Positions 37,701 to 46,669 of a DNA stretch of 64,000 bases are shown piece by piece. Each line of letters begins with the position of its first letter. Position 1 is the stretch's first letter. The stretch comes from Candidatus Bipolaricaulota bacterium (GTDB lineage: Bacteria; Bipolaricaulota; Bipolaricaulia; UBA7950; UBA9294). The notes under the pieces were generated by a model that did not search any database, was not told where the DNA came from, and was given only the letters and a program-made list of their open reading frames with translations. Made by a program: the position numbers and the translations under genes. The stretch spans positions 1-64,000 of the forward strand of contig JAUWGE010000003.1 of assembly GCA_030606565.1 (NCBI GenBank). The letters are read 5' to 3'.

Positions 37701-37982
37701 TTCCTCCAGGAAGCCGATTTTCGATTAGAAGACGACAATGCCTTCTACATCGTGGAGGACACCATCAGGCGACGGGAAGGCGGGAGGGAGTCGCAGCTTT
37801 CGGTCGTAAACGGCATTATCACGTTTGAGAACGCGCAAGTTCGCATTGACCTCTCGCCCGATTTTAAAATTAAGGGGATGACGCTGAAAGAGGCATTTGC
37901 GGGAACGTTCTCGCTAAGAGGAGCGGCCGAGATGACACTGATACTTAATGGGGTCACCACCTCTCTACCTTTTTTACTTTAA
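34707..37982 (+). CDS. ygfK: YgfK-type oxidoreductase (putative selenate reductase subunit; DPD/GltD-like with Fe-S motifs)
   Basis: FGIHRSLFYTPRKDSPYATSNLFGHYLATPIGPAAGPHTQLTQNI; NAD(P)/FAD motifs; CLQCSTLCDKCVEVCPNRAN, CNECGNCATFC. Confidence 0.93.
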   Translation: MSDAMKVQPFDVLLKSILNEFAHNQSIFGIHRSLFYTPRKDSPYATSNLFGHYLATPIGPAAGPHTQLTQNIICAWLSGGRFIELKTVQIMDELEIPRPCIDMEDEGYNVEWSQELKLDQSLNEYIKAWALIHILPRLLNFEGEVPFGTIFNMSIGYDLEGIKSPPMTRFMDRLDDASAKINEIKRILQRQFPQFADIKIPPRLTNSVTLSTMHGCPPAEIERIARYLLEERGLNTIVKLNPTLLGKEAVMRILHDDLGFTEIQIPDAVFAHDLQYDRAVELIKTLKRTAAKRGLYFGVKLSNTLAMANDKKTLPGEEMYMSGRALYPITINLFYKLAHQFDGDLNVSYSGGADALNVTTILAAGARPVTAASDLLKPGGYSRLLQYLENLEGEMRARGVSSLDELARDRLANLERAAADALKDRRYKKSYHPYGLPKVESGLELFDCISAPCVEQCAVLQDVPEYAWLIAQREYDRALAVILARNPLPGVTGYICTHLCQTRCTRNNYDEPVAIRALKRFATTTGKADQIVNRKSQILNRRVAVIGSGPSGLAAAYYLFLNGVSVTIYEAKDVAGGMLAIAPTFRLPPTVVQEDIDRITGMGVNIKLSHPITAPPEELTSEGFDAVYVACGFQKDAKLSIEGIEGEGVFTALDFLERIARDEEPDLGPKVLVIGGGNTAIDAARTAKRLTGRPVTVLYRRTQHEMPAEEEELRNLFDESNCLEELVSPKSVILQDGRVAALKCVRNKLGEHGEDGRRKPIPIEGSEFEIAADSIIVAIGQAPDIAFLDGSTVSLRADGTIAVDPDTGAAGTSRVYAGGDAARGPAIIIQACADGRRAAEAICAKLNIQFEQLAYSPTVLSKEEIRRVKQARARKEAQCSPKMLPVAKRSGFDLIEQTLTEEEARGEADRCLQCSTLCDKCVEVCPNRANYTYFVTPVNLTLPQLSCQNGGLAVTGEEPFEVKQKRQIIHMDDFCNECGNCATFCVHNGKPYLEKPRLFLQEADFRLEDDNAFYIVEDTIRRREGGRESQLSVVNGIITFENAQVRIDLSPDFKIKGMTLKEAFAGTFSLRGAAEMTLILNGVTTSLPFLL

Positions 37983-37990
37983 GGTGAACG

Positions 37991-39229
37991 ATGGGAAAGA
38001 TTAACGTGCTACGTTGTGTCTCCTGCAAGAGAGAATTCTCACCTGATGAGATCGAATACACCTGCCCTAGTTGTGGTCCACGCCGCGGCACGCTTGAGGT
38101 CCTCTACGATTACGATGCGTTAAAGCGAACGCTGACACACGATTACTTCCGATCGCTCGAGGAGCGCACAATGTGGCGATACCTTCCACTCCTTCCGATC
38201 GCGAACCGCCGATTCATCCAGCCGCTTCGCGTCGGGTTCACCCCTGTTTATTCCTTCCCCAATCTCGCCCGTAAGTACAGCCTCAAGAAACTATTAATCA
38301 AAGACGATGGTCAAAATCCAACCGCCTCCTACAAGGATAGGGCAAGCGCGGTAGTGGTGATCAAGGCACAGGAGAAAGGGAAGTCTGTCATCACCTGTGC
38401 CTCGACCGGGAACGCAGCGAGCTCGCTCGCTGGCTTCTCCGCTGCAACCGCCCTACAAACAATTATCTTTGTCCCGCGGACCGCACCAGAGGCAAAGATC
38501 TCCCAACTCCTCATCTACGGGGCAAAGGTCTTCCTCGTCAATGGCTCCTACGACGTCGCGTACGACCTGGCGGCAGAGGCGATTGAGACCTTCGGCTGGT
38601 ACAACCGCTCGGCTGCGGTCAACCCTTACCTCGTCGAGGGGAAGAAGACCGGCGCCCTCGAACTCGCCGAGCAGCTTGACTGGGAGATCCCGGATGTGGT
38701 TCTAGTGGGGGTGGGAGACGGCTCGGTGATAAGCGGAATCTGTAAGGGGTTCGACGAGTTGCTGCGCCTTGACCTGATCGAGCGGGTTCCGCAGGTGATC
38801 GGGGTACAGGCGCAGGGTTCGGCCCCGATCGCAACGGCGTTCGAACGCTACAATGGCAACGAAGTTGTAATTAAAGACGTTGAAGCGCGGACCGTTGCTG
38901 ACAGCATCTGTGTGGGGAAGCCACGCGACATCGTCAAGGCGGTCACCTACGTGGCGAGAAACGGCGGACACTTCGTTAGAGTGAGCGATGCAGAGATCAC
39001 AGAAGCGATCTTAACTATGGCCAAGCAAACTGGGGTCTTTGCCGAGCCGGCCGGAGCCGCCCCATTCGCTGGTTTGGTCAAGCTTGCCGCAACCGGAGAG
39101 CTATCAGGCAAGAGTACGGCGGTGATGGTAACGGGAAATGGCCTCAAAGACGTTGCTGCCGTGCGCAAGATTGTGGAGGCCCCGATCGAGATTGAACCAT
39201 CGCTTCACGCCGTGAGGGAGCACCTATGA
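37991..39229 (+). CDS. threonine synthase-like fold-type II PLP enzyme
   Basis: N-terminal zinc-ribbon-like CVSCKREFSPDEIEYTCPSCG; KDDGQNPTASYKDRAS; CASTGNAASS. Confidence 0.9.
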   Translation: MGKINVLRCVSCKREFSPDEIEYTCPSCGPRRGTLEVLYDYDALKRTLTHDYFRSLEERTMWRYLPLLPIANRRFIQPLRVGFTPVYSFPNLARKYSLKKLLIKDDGQNPTASYKDRASAVVVIKAQEKGKSVITCASTGNAASSLAGFSAATALQTIIFVPRTAPEAKISQLLIYGAKVFLVNGSYDVAYDLAAEAIETFGWYNRSAAVNPYLVEGKKTGALELAEQLDWEIPDVVLVGVGDGSVISGICKGFDELLRLDLIERVPQVIGVQAQGSAPIATAFERYNGNEVVIKDVEARTVADSICVGKPRDIVKAVTYVARNGGHFVRVSDAEITEAILTMAKQTGVFAEPAGAAPFAGLVKLAATGELSGKSTAVMVTGNGLKDVAAVRKIVEAPIEIEPSLHAVREHL

Positions 39230-39738
39230 GGATTCAATTTATCGTTAACGGGAGACAGGTAGAGCGCGAGACCAACGCAGAGACACGCCTACTCGACCTG
39301 CTGCGTGAAGACCTTCACCTTACTGGGACAAAGGAGGGGTGTGGCGAGGGGGAGTGCGGAGCGTGCACCGTACTCCTCAACGGGCGGGCGGTCAACTCCT
39401 GTCTCGTGCTTGCCCCCCAAGTCGATGGGAAAAAGGTGCTTACGATCGAAGGGCTCGCCCCGTTGAGTAAGTCCCATTCTCGTCACTCCACGGGGCGAGC
39501 CAAGGGTGATGAGCTACACCCAATCCAGCGGGCGTTTGTGGAGAAAGGGGCGGTGCAATGTGGCTTCTGCACCCCTGGGTTTATCATGTCAACCTACGCC
39601 CTTCTACGAAAAAACCCATCTCCAAATGATGAAGAGATCCTTTCCGCCCTGGAGGGAAACCTCTGTCGCTGCACCGGCTACACCAAGATCATCGAGGCAG
39701 TGCGCTACGCAGCCAAGTTGATGCGGGAGGAGCGATGA
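39226..39738 (+). CDS. (2Fe-2S)-binding subunit, second xanthine dehydrogenase-type set
   Basis: [20 protein letters not shown]...[10 protein letters not shown]...GNLCRCTGY. Confidence 0.96.
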   Translation: MRIQFIVNGRQVERETNAETRLLDLLREDLHLTGTKEGCGEGECGACTVLLNGRAVNSCLVLAPQVDGKKVLTIEGLAPLSKSHSRHSTGRAKGDELHPIQRAFVEKGAVQCGFCTPGFIMSTYALLRKNPSPNDEEILSALEGNLCRCTGYTKIIEAVRYAAKLMREER

Positions 39739-40340
39739 TCGAAGCGATCGTCCTCGCTGCTGGCAAAGGGGAACGCCTGGGAGTCATCAAGCCACTGATT
39801 ATGATCGACGGCGAGACAGCTCTGGCACGGGTGATCCGCACTCTGAAGAAAGCACAAATCGAACGGATCATAATCGTCCTCGGTTACGCTGCTAAAACAA
39901 TTTTACGCGATGTAACCCTCACTGGGTGCAAGGTCGTGATAAACCAAAACTACAAGAAGGGAATGGCAAGTTCGCTTGCCCGGGGGATCGAGTCGCTCTC
40001 GGCGAAGGCGCAGGGCTTCCTCATCCTGCACGCTGACATGCCCTACCTCAAAGAAGAAACGATCCGCGCGGTGCTCATCCAAGCAAAGAAGGGTGCACAA
40101 ATCGCGGCTCCAACCTACCAGGGACAACGAGGGTTCCCGGTCTATCTGCGCCGCTCCTGCATCAAGGACCTTCTACCGACCCTGGTGGGAGAGATCGGGG
40201 CGCGGCAGTACATCGCCCAGCATCAACATAAGCTCGCCCTGGTAAAGGTGGATGACCCGGGCGCGGTTCGGGACATCGACCGGCTGGAAGATCTCAAGAT
40301 GGTGGAGGAGAAACGTGGGCCGACAATACTTGAAGGTTAA
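39735..40340 (+). CDS. molybdenum cofactor nucleotidyltransferase (MocA/YgfJ-like)
   Basis: IVLAAGKGERLGVIKPL; HADMPYL; operon context. Confidence 0.88.
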   Translation: MIEAIVLAAGKGERLGVIKPLIMIDGETALARVIRTLKKAQIERIIIVLGYAAKTILRDVTLTGCKVVINQNYKKGMASSLARGIESLSAKAQGFLILHADMPYLKEETIRAVLIQAKKGAQIAAPTYQGQRGFPVYLRRSCIKDLLPTLVGEIGARQYIAQHQHKLALVKVDDPGAVRDIDRLEDLKMVEEKRGPTILEG

Positions 40341-41160
40341 CTCAATCGAAGAGCTGCTCACAAACTTAGGTAAACCCGGAGGGATGATTCTCTGTGGGGG
40401 AACCGACCTTGTCGTAAAGATGCGTAGCGGACTCCTTTCCCCAGAACTCCTTCTTGATATCTCCGATCTTCCGGAGCTGCGTGAGATCAGAAAGACCGGT
40501 GCACAAATCGAAATTGGCGCTGCGGTGACCCAGAGTGAGCTTCTCGCCTCGGAGATAGTAAGAGAACACCTCCCCCTTCTAATAACGGTCCTTTCTCAGC
40601 TTGGCTGCGTTCAAATCCGAAACAGCGGAACCCTAGGAGGAAACTTGGTCAACGCCTCACCAGCAGCGGATAGCGCTGTCCCTCTTCTCCTGCTCGACGC
40701 CGAGGTGATCCTCACAGGCTCGCAAGGCGAGCGCCGGATAGCAGTCAAAGATTTCTTCCGCGGCCCAGGAAAGACCGCTCTTTCAAAGGGAGAGTTCCTT
40801 CGTGCGGTCTCAATCCCTCTCCCCAACCCAGAGCTTTCCCCTTTCTTCCACAAGATTGGACGGCGCAAAGCGCTCACCATCGCCATCGCCTCCCTGGGAG
40901 CACTGCTTCATGTTGAGGGCGACCTGATCCAAGAAGTGCGATTGGCCGCCGGCTCGGTCGCCCCAACACCGATTCGCCTGCGGCGGGTGGAGGAGAGGGC
41001 AAATGGGAAACGAGTAACTGCTTCCCTGATTGAAGAAGCGAGAAAACTCGCCCTACAATCGGTCTCACCGATTGACGACATTCGGGCGAGCGCTGACTAC
41101 CGACGGACTGTTATTGCCGATCTCGTCGCCCATCTATTTGAAGGGGTTCTTCATGTTTGA
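40315..41160 (+). CDS. FAD-binding subunit, second xanthine dehydrogenase-type set
   Basis: GTG 40315 after GGAGGAG; IGAAVTQSELLAS...LGCVQIRNSGTLGGNLVNASPAADSAVPLLLLDAEV. Confidence 0.92.
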   Translation: MGRQYLKVNSIEELLTNLGKPGGMILCGGTDLVVKMRSGLLSPELLLDISDLPELREIRKTGAQIEIGAAVTQSELLASEIVREHLPLLITVLSQLGCVQIRNSGTLGGNLVNASPAADSAVPLLLLDAEVILTGSQGERRIAVKDFFRGPGKTALSKGEFLRAVSIPLPNPELSPFFHKIGRRKALTIAIASLGALLHVEGDLIQEVRLAAGSVAPTPIRLRRVEERANGKRVTASLIEEARKLALQSVSPIDDIRASADYRRTVIADLVAHLFEGVLHV

Positions 41161-42508
41161 TCTCGTGATCAAAGGCGGAACGGTCGTTACTCCTGAGGGA
41201 GTAAGCAAGATGGACGTTGGAATCGAGGGAGAAAAAATCGTCACTATGGGCTCAGGGCTCTCCAGCCGCCGCGAGGTCGATGCGAGCAATTTAATCGTTC
41301 TCCCCGGTGCGATCGACGCCCATACCCACATGGAGCTTCCCGTGAGAGGAGATCGCTCTAGCGACGACTTCCTCTCCGGGACGATCGCCGCTGCCTGTGG
41401 GGGAGTAACGATGATCTCGGACTTCTCCGTCGGATCTGCCGAAACCTCACTCCCCGAGGAGATCGAAGCACGCAAGCAGACGGCAAAAAAAGCGGTAATC
41501 GACTACACCATGCATGGAGAGGTAATCGGTTGGCACCCGGGACATGAGTCGGAGTTTGACGAGGCGATCGGCCTTGGCGTACGCACGTTTAAATTCTATC
41601 TCGCCTACTCCCGCTCAGGAAGGATGAGCGATGATGGCGTCCTCTACTGCGCATTCACGGCCCTGGCGCATTATGGTGGGAGAGCAATGGTGCACGCGGA
41701 AAATGACGCTCTCATCAATGCCCTTACCGATGTCTTGAAGACGAATGGGGAGCTTGGCATTCTCTCCCTACCTCGTTCGCGACCCGCCCTCTGCGAGGAG
41801 GAGGCAATCACCCGCGCCGCCACTATCGCCCGCCACACCGGGTGCACACTGCGGATCGCTCATATCTCCTCCGAGCTCGGACTGAAAGCGGCCCTCACCG
41901 CCCGCACTGCCGGAGTGACGATCATTACCGAGACCTGCCCACAGTACCTCCTGCTCGATGAACGCGTCTATGCCGAGCGCAATGGCCACCTGTACGCGAC
42001 CACGCCACCGCTTCGCACCGAAGTCGACCGCCGCGCCCTGTGGAAAGGGATCACCTCTGGTGCAATCAACCTCGTCGCTACTGACCACTGTCCGTTCACC
42101 CGCGAGCAGAAGCGCTGGACAGGGTCGTTCCTCGACCTCCCCTACGGTCTTCCCGGCGTGGAGACCCTCCTTCCCCTGTTGTATAGCGAGGGGGTAGGGA
42201 AGGGGCGATTCTCCCTCGAGCGACTGGTCGAACTGTTGAGTTCTGGTCCGGCTAAGGCGCTTGGGATCTATCCGCGCAAGGGGGCGATCATGATCGGCTC
42301 TGATGCTGACCTAGTTCTAATAGACCCAAAGCGTGAGTTCACGATCACCACTGAAAAGTTACACATGTGCACCGATTTCAATCCCTACGCGGGCCGCCGC
42401 GTCGTTGGCTACCCGGTGATGACTCTCGCGCGCGGGCGTGTCGTGTTCGATGATGATAATTTCCTCGGGGAAGAGGGGTGGGGGAGATTCGTCCCTCAGG
42501 CTGGCTAG
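41153..42508 (+). CDS. hyuA: dihydropyrimidinase/hydantoinase
   Basis: ATG 41153 overlaps previous stop; GAIDAHTHMELPVRGDRSSDDFLSGTIAAACGGVTMI, CPQYLLLDE. Confidence 0.9.
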   Translation: MFDLVIKGGTVVTPEGVSKMDVGIEGEKIVTMGSGLSSRREVDASNLIVLPGAIDAHTHMELPVRGDRSSDDFLSGTIAAACGGVTMISDFSVGSAETSLPEEIEARKQTAKKAVIDYTMHGEVIGWHPGHESEFDEAIGLGVRTFKFYLAYSRSGRMSDDGVLYCAFTALAHYGGRAMVHAENDALINALTDVLKTNGELGILSLPRSRPALCEEEAITRAATIARHTGCTLRIAHISSELGLKAALTARTAGVTIITETCPQYLLLDERVYAERNGHLYATTPPLRTEVDRRALWKGITSGAINLVATDHCPFTREQKRWTGSFLDLPYGLPGVETLLPLLYSEGVGKGRFSLERLVELLSSGPAKALGIYPRKGAIMIGSDADLVLIDPKREFTITTEKLHMCTDFNPYAGRRVVGYPVMTLARGRVVFDDDNFLGEEGWGRFVPQAG

Positions 42509-42562
42509 ACTCGACAACCGCCTTGATTCATGTTATGGTGAGAATAAAGAAGGGGGGGTGTT

Positions 42563-42964
42563 ATGAGAAGAATACGGAAGGTCGGTCTCGGACTCTTACT
42601 CCTTTTGGCCTTCGCTGTAGGAGGATGCTTCCTGTTCCCCAACCGTCCGCCGGTAGCGGAGTTTGCGATTGGCTACAACACGGTTGCTGATGAACCGCTC
42701 CTGGTCGTCCTGGACGCCTCGGCCTCTAACGACCCGGATGGCGATGAGATTATCCTCTACATGTGGACCTTCGGCGAGGATGTGGACATCATCACCCCGC
42801 TGGACTTCACAAAAGCGGTTGCCGTACCGATCATCACCGTCAAGTACCCGGTTGAAGGGGAATACACAGTTACCCTCATGGTGAGAGACAAAAGGGGAAA
42901 GAACTCTACGCAAGTCAGCGACCAGGTCTTAGTCCCCAGTGAGGAGCTAGGGCCAACTGTGTAA
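42563..42964 (+). CDS. PKD-domain lipoprotein
   Basis: lipobox AFAVGGCF; DASASNDPDGDEIILYMWTFGE...YPVEGEYTVTLMVRDKRG. Confidence 0.85.
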   Translation: MRRIRKVGLGLLLLLAFAVGGCFLFPNRPPVAEFAIGYNTVADEPLLVVLDASASNDPDGDEIILYMWTFGEDVDIITPLDFTKAVAVPIITVKYPVEGEYTVTLMVRDKRGKNSTQVSDQVLVPSEELGPTV

Positions 42965-43021
42965 GCGAATGGGCCTGACATAAAATAGAGCCTTATTCAC
43001 TGCTTGGAAAGGAGGATCAGC

Positions 43022-44188
43022 ATGCGAAGAATACTGTGGATTGTAGTGGTCGTTGCGCTTTTTATCGGTCTCCCGTTTGCTGGACTGGCAAACGGCGATG
43101 ACTCAAAGAAGCAGATAACGGGGTTTGGCTTCGGAGGGCCGATGATCGGCCTGTTCACCTTGGATCTGGCCGAGATAAACGAGGTACTTGAAAACAATGA
43201 CTATGCCCCACTTGCCGAGCAACTTATCACGTTCGGCGGGGGTGGAGGCGGGGGTGTAATCGGCGGATTCTCGCTTGGAGGAACCGGATGGGGCGGATCG
43301 CTGACTTCTCACCAGGAGGGCAAGAAGGCGGAACTCTCACTTGGATTTGGCGGGATAAACATCGCTTACGTAGTCGGCGGAAATGAGCGCTCGCTTCTGT
43401 CGATCGGTGTAGTCCTCGGTGGCGGTGAAGTTGACCTAAAGCTGCGTGATCATTTTCCGGTAAGTTTCGAGGATGCAGTGGCCAACCCGACCACCACAAC
43501 ACTCAGTCGCGGCTTCTTTGCCGCCGAGCCTTACATCCGCTTTCAGGTGCAACCGCTCATGTGGCTGGGGTTCGAACTCCATCTCGGGTACGTGTTCACC
43601 CTCCCCGGGGAATGGGAAGAGGGAGGCCAGGAGATCTCTGGGCCGTCCCTTAATCTGACGGGCCCATTCGTGGGTATCTCGATCGCCTTCGGGGGAATCG
43701 GAACCGCCGAGGTGGAGGAGATGGTGGAGGACATCCTGGAAGAAGCCCTGGGCGCGACGGAGTTCGACGAGGCTGCCTGTGCCGCCATCAAGGCGTTCTA
43801 CGAAAAACGTTGCCGCGGTGAGCTTGAACCGAGCGCTGAAGGGGAGGCCAACGCCACACTTGTACAGGACACCTTGTTGGCAATGAGTGCTGGGGATCTC
43901 GATACCCTCGCGCCACTCCTTGCTGAGGATGTCTCCTGGGTTTCCCCGGAGGGACTCCTCCCCTGGAGTGGAACATGGGTAGGAAAGGACGCTTTTCTCG
44001 CTGGGCTGGCCGCTGCAAGTAAGATGGAAGCCTCGTTAAAGATCGATCGTGTCTTCACCTCTGAAGATGAAGTCAGTGTAAAGTGGCACCTTAGTCCCGC
44101 AGAGGAAGGCGGAGAAATCGTTTACGGAGTGACTGTTTGCCACTTAGAAAAGGGGAAAATCCTCTCCGGCCGAGATTACGGGAACTGA
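43022..44188 (+). CDS. secreted Gly-rich protein with C-terminal SnoaL-like domain
   Basis: signal peptide; FGGGGGGGVIGGFSLGG; C-terminal VQDTLLAMSAGDLDTLAPLLAEDVSWVSPEG..W.GKDAFL. Confidence 0.75.
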   Translation: MRRILWIVVVVALFIGLPFAGLANGDDSKKQITGFGFGGPMIGLFTLDLAEINEVLENNDYAPLAEQLITFGGGGGGGVIGGFSLGGTGWGGSLTSHQEGKKAELSLGFGGINIAYVVGGNERSLLSIGVVLGGGEVDLKLRDHFPVSFEDAVANPTTTTLSRGFFAAEPYIRFQVQPLMWLGFELHLGYVFTLPGEWEEGGQEISGPSLNLTGPFVGISIAFGGIGTAEVEEMVEDILEEALGATEFDEAACAAIKAFYEKRCRGELEPSAEGEANATLVQDTLLAMSAGDLDTLAPLLAEDVSWVSPEGLLPWSGTWVGKDAFLAGLAAASKMEASLKIDRVFTSEDEVSVKWHLSPAEEGGEIVYGVTVCHLEKGKILSGRDYGN

Positions 44189-44193
44189 GAAGA

Positions 44194-44220
44194 AACGTCG
44201 CACACAAGGTGCGACGCTAC
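44194..44220 (-). repeat. 27-nt hairpin element (intact)
   Basis: AACGTCGCACACAAGGTGCGACGCTAC. Confidence 0.75.
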
Positions 44221-44285
44221 AGGGGCCTGCCCGTTGGTTCCACAAGACAGACCCTCCGACGTTTAACCGGCAAAGCACATAAGGG

Positions 44286-44765
44286 CTATATCCGCTTCCG
44301 CATAAAGACCTGCGCCCCCAGTCGCTCGAAGCCGAGGCGCCTGTATAGACTGAGGGCCGGATTGTCTTCGGCGACGTCGAGGAGGAGTCCTGTTCTTCCC
44401 CACTCCCGCGCTAGCTCCTCAGATGCGTGGATGAGCGCTCGGGCGATCCCCTGTCCTCGAAAGGCCTCATCCACCGCCAGGTAGAGAAGGTAGAGTGTCT
44501 CCCGCGCCTGCGGGAAGACGAACCTACTTGGATCCTTTTCCATATCTTTGCAAAGGGCGAACCCCACGACCTCGGACTCGACCTCGGCGACGAACCCTGC
44601 CCAGCCCTGAAGACTAATATGCTCCCTTACCCAGGCGGACACATCTTCGGCTTCAATCCCTCGAAAGAGGGTTGTTGAGACCGGCTCGAACAGCTGGCAA
44701 AGCTGTGCTACTGCCTCCGCATCGGAAAGCGTTATCTCTCGGATTTTGTAGCGGTCCTTCATCAT
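44286..44765 (-). CDS. GNAT family N-acetyltransferase
   Basis: LYLLYLAVDEAFRGQGIARALIHASEELAREWG. Confidence 0.92.
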   Translation of the reverse strand: MMKDRYKIREITLSDAEAVAQLCQLFEPVSTTLFRGIEAEDVSAWVREHISLQGWAGFVAEVESEVVGFALCKDMEKDPSRFVFPQARETLYLLYLAVDEAFRGQGIARALIHASEELAREWGRTGLLLDVAEDNPALSLYRRLGFERLGAQVFMRKRI

Positions 44766-44842
44766 GCGCTTCGCAACCTCCTAAACGCCTTTACCAGCCC
44801 AGGGCCCATCACATTAGATAAATAAGCGCCCTACGAAGTCAA

Positions 44843-45376
44843 CTACTTAATGCGCAAAAAGCCTTCATCGACGTAGACAGTAAGGATCTCCCCCATAACG
44901 ATCATGTGGTAGTCGTCCATGTCATAGTATTGCTCCAGAACTTCCGTAGAAGCGAAATCTCCTGCCTCCAGCTGCTTTCTCGCCAGGATAAGGCACTCAT
45001 AGTGAAGAGCACACTCCTCAATGATCGAGGAGCTCACCTCCCTGGCGGCAACTAAGGTCAGTCCGCAAGCTGCAGCCTTGTTAAGATCCCTTCCCGATTC
45101 GGTGCCACAGAAGAGGAGCTCCTCCTTCAATTGCCCAGTCGGAGGGACATTCACTGTGAAGCTGTCAGCGGTGAGCAGGCAGTCATAGGTGTAACGCGAA
45201 CGCCGCACAAGGACTGTGAACACCGGCCGGCTCCAGACGATCCCCACCTCGCCCCAGCCGATCGTCATCGGGTTCGCTTTGCCACTCCTGTCCAACACAA
45301 CCAGGAACACCCCTCCTCCAGCGAGGGCCCGCTTCAAGTGGTCGACATGATCGCTCCAGGTAATCTCTTCCTTCAT
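44843..45376 (-). CDS. flavin reductase family protein
   Basis: GKANPMTIGWGEVGIVWSRPVFTVLVRRSRYTYDCL...FTVNVP. Confidence 0.9.
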   Translation of the reverse strand: MKEEITWSDHVDHLKRALAGGGVFLVVLDRSGKANPMTIGWGEVGIVWSRPVFTVLVRRSRYTYDCLLTADSFTVNVPPTGQLKEELLFCGTESGRDLNKAAACGLTLVAAREVSSSIIEECALHYECLILARKQLEAGDFASTEVLEQYYDMDDYHMIVMGEILTVYVDEGFLRIK

Positions 45377-45879
45377 TCTCCCCCCTTGCAGCCAGAGAAT
45401 CGGCCGTCAGACAGTGGACGGTCTCCCTCGCGGACCCGCCCAGAGAGCCAGCCGATCCTACCAGCACCCGGATCCTCAAATACAGGGACGTACGGCTTGA
45501 TGTCGAGCAGCGGTGTCCCATCGAGGATGTCGAGATCGACGATGTACAAGGTTGCCCCATCGATTCCCATAAGCCGCACCGTGGAGATTCCGAGCGGATT
45601 TGGCCGCCGCGGTGCCCGCGTGGCGAACAGGCCCCTCTCCCGCTCCTCGAGGTACGGCTTCACCTTGAGAGTATAGCCCCTCGAGCGATGAAAGTGATAG
45701 ATGAGAGTGATATGGCTGAACCCATCAAGATCTGCAAGGCTCTCTGCGTACTCGGGGAAGACCTCCACCGTCCCTTCAATCCCCCGGCCGAAACGAGGTT
45801 GAATCGGAACCCCGCTGAGTTCAGTGAACGGTGAGTGGATGATCCCAATCGGTCGATAGAGAATCGGTTCGGCCTTCAT
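45373..45879 (-). CDS. trmO: TsaA/TrmO-like tRNA (N6-threonylcarbamoyladenosine) methyltransferase
   Basis: YRPIGIIHSPF...GFSHITLIYHFHRS...RAPRRPNPLGISTVRL. Confidence 0.92.
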   Translation of the reverse strand: MKAEPILYRPIGIIHSPFTELSGVPIQPRFGRGIEGTVEVFPEYAESLADLDGFSHITLIYHFHRSRGYTLKVKPYLEERERGLFATRAPRRPNPLGISTVRLMGIDGATLYIVDLDILDGTPLLDIKPYVPVFEDPGAGRIGWLSGRVREGDRPLSDGRFSGCKGGE

Positions 45880-45987
45880 CTTGACGCCATCATATCACAT
45901 ATGTGGACAACAGTAGGTAATCACAACCTTCAGCTCTCAGCCATCAGCGCATCCCCCCATAGCGTCGGATTCAGGTCCAGCGTTCGT

Positions 45988-46422
45988 TTATACCTCGTCG
46001 TCCTTGCGTCTGGTGTAGTAGCGAACATCAGGATAGTAACGATAACCGAGGTGTTCGAAGACCGTCCTGGAGTCGTTGTTCCAATCCTCGATTAGACAGG
46101 CGACGATCTCAATGCCCATCCCGGAGAGTCGCCCCTCAACTGCTGCAACTAAAGCAGCGGCGATACCTTGACGTCGATACCTTGGGGAGACGGCGAGCCG
46201 GTTGATCCACCCCTTGCGCCCGTCGTGTGTCCCAAGGACCGCACCGACGATGTGCCTCTCGATCTCAGCGACAAGGAAGATCGAGCACGGGCCCGCGACC
46301 TCGCGGGCGATTCGCTCCCGCTGATCACGCCCGTTCGGCCTGTAAGGAAGACCAGCCTCCTTCCACAACGCAACAAGCGCATCATAATCGTTGACCGTCA
46401 ACTCACGAATTAAGAACATCAC
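45988..46422 (-). CDS. GNAT family N-acetyltransferase
   Basis: INRLAVSPRYRRQGIAAALVAAVEGRL. Confidence 0.9.
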   Translation of the reverse strand: MMFLIRELTVNDYDALVALWKEAGLPYRPNGRDQRERIAREVAGPCSIFLVAEIERHIVGAVLGTHDGRKGWINRLAVSPRYRRQGIAAALVAAVEGRLSGMGIEIVACLIEDWNNDSRTVFEHLGYRYYPDVRYYTRRKDDEV

Positions 46423-46669
46423 TTACTCTCTTCCCCAAAAGAAATAACAAAGATTACGATGATAGACCGCTATAACCAAGGTCAAGTAGCATCTTGCATA
46501 CACTCTTCACTTTTCAACCGATTTCTATGATATAATACCTTGAGACAATGCGTGACGGCAATTATGGAAGTCGTAAAGACTCTACAGCGTTTACACGAAA
46601 AAGCGGACTAAAGGATATACTAAGAAAAGGACGGCGAGTAACCGAGTAACAAGGTAAGCAGTAAGCTTA

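Noticed and set aside
34707-37982. Possible selenocysteine or frameshift in ygfK, given selenium links of this cluster
   Set aside because: Reading frame is intact for 1091 aa with no internal UGA; no SECIS-like need evident
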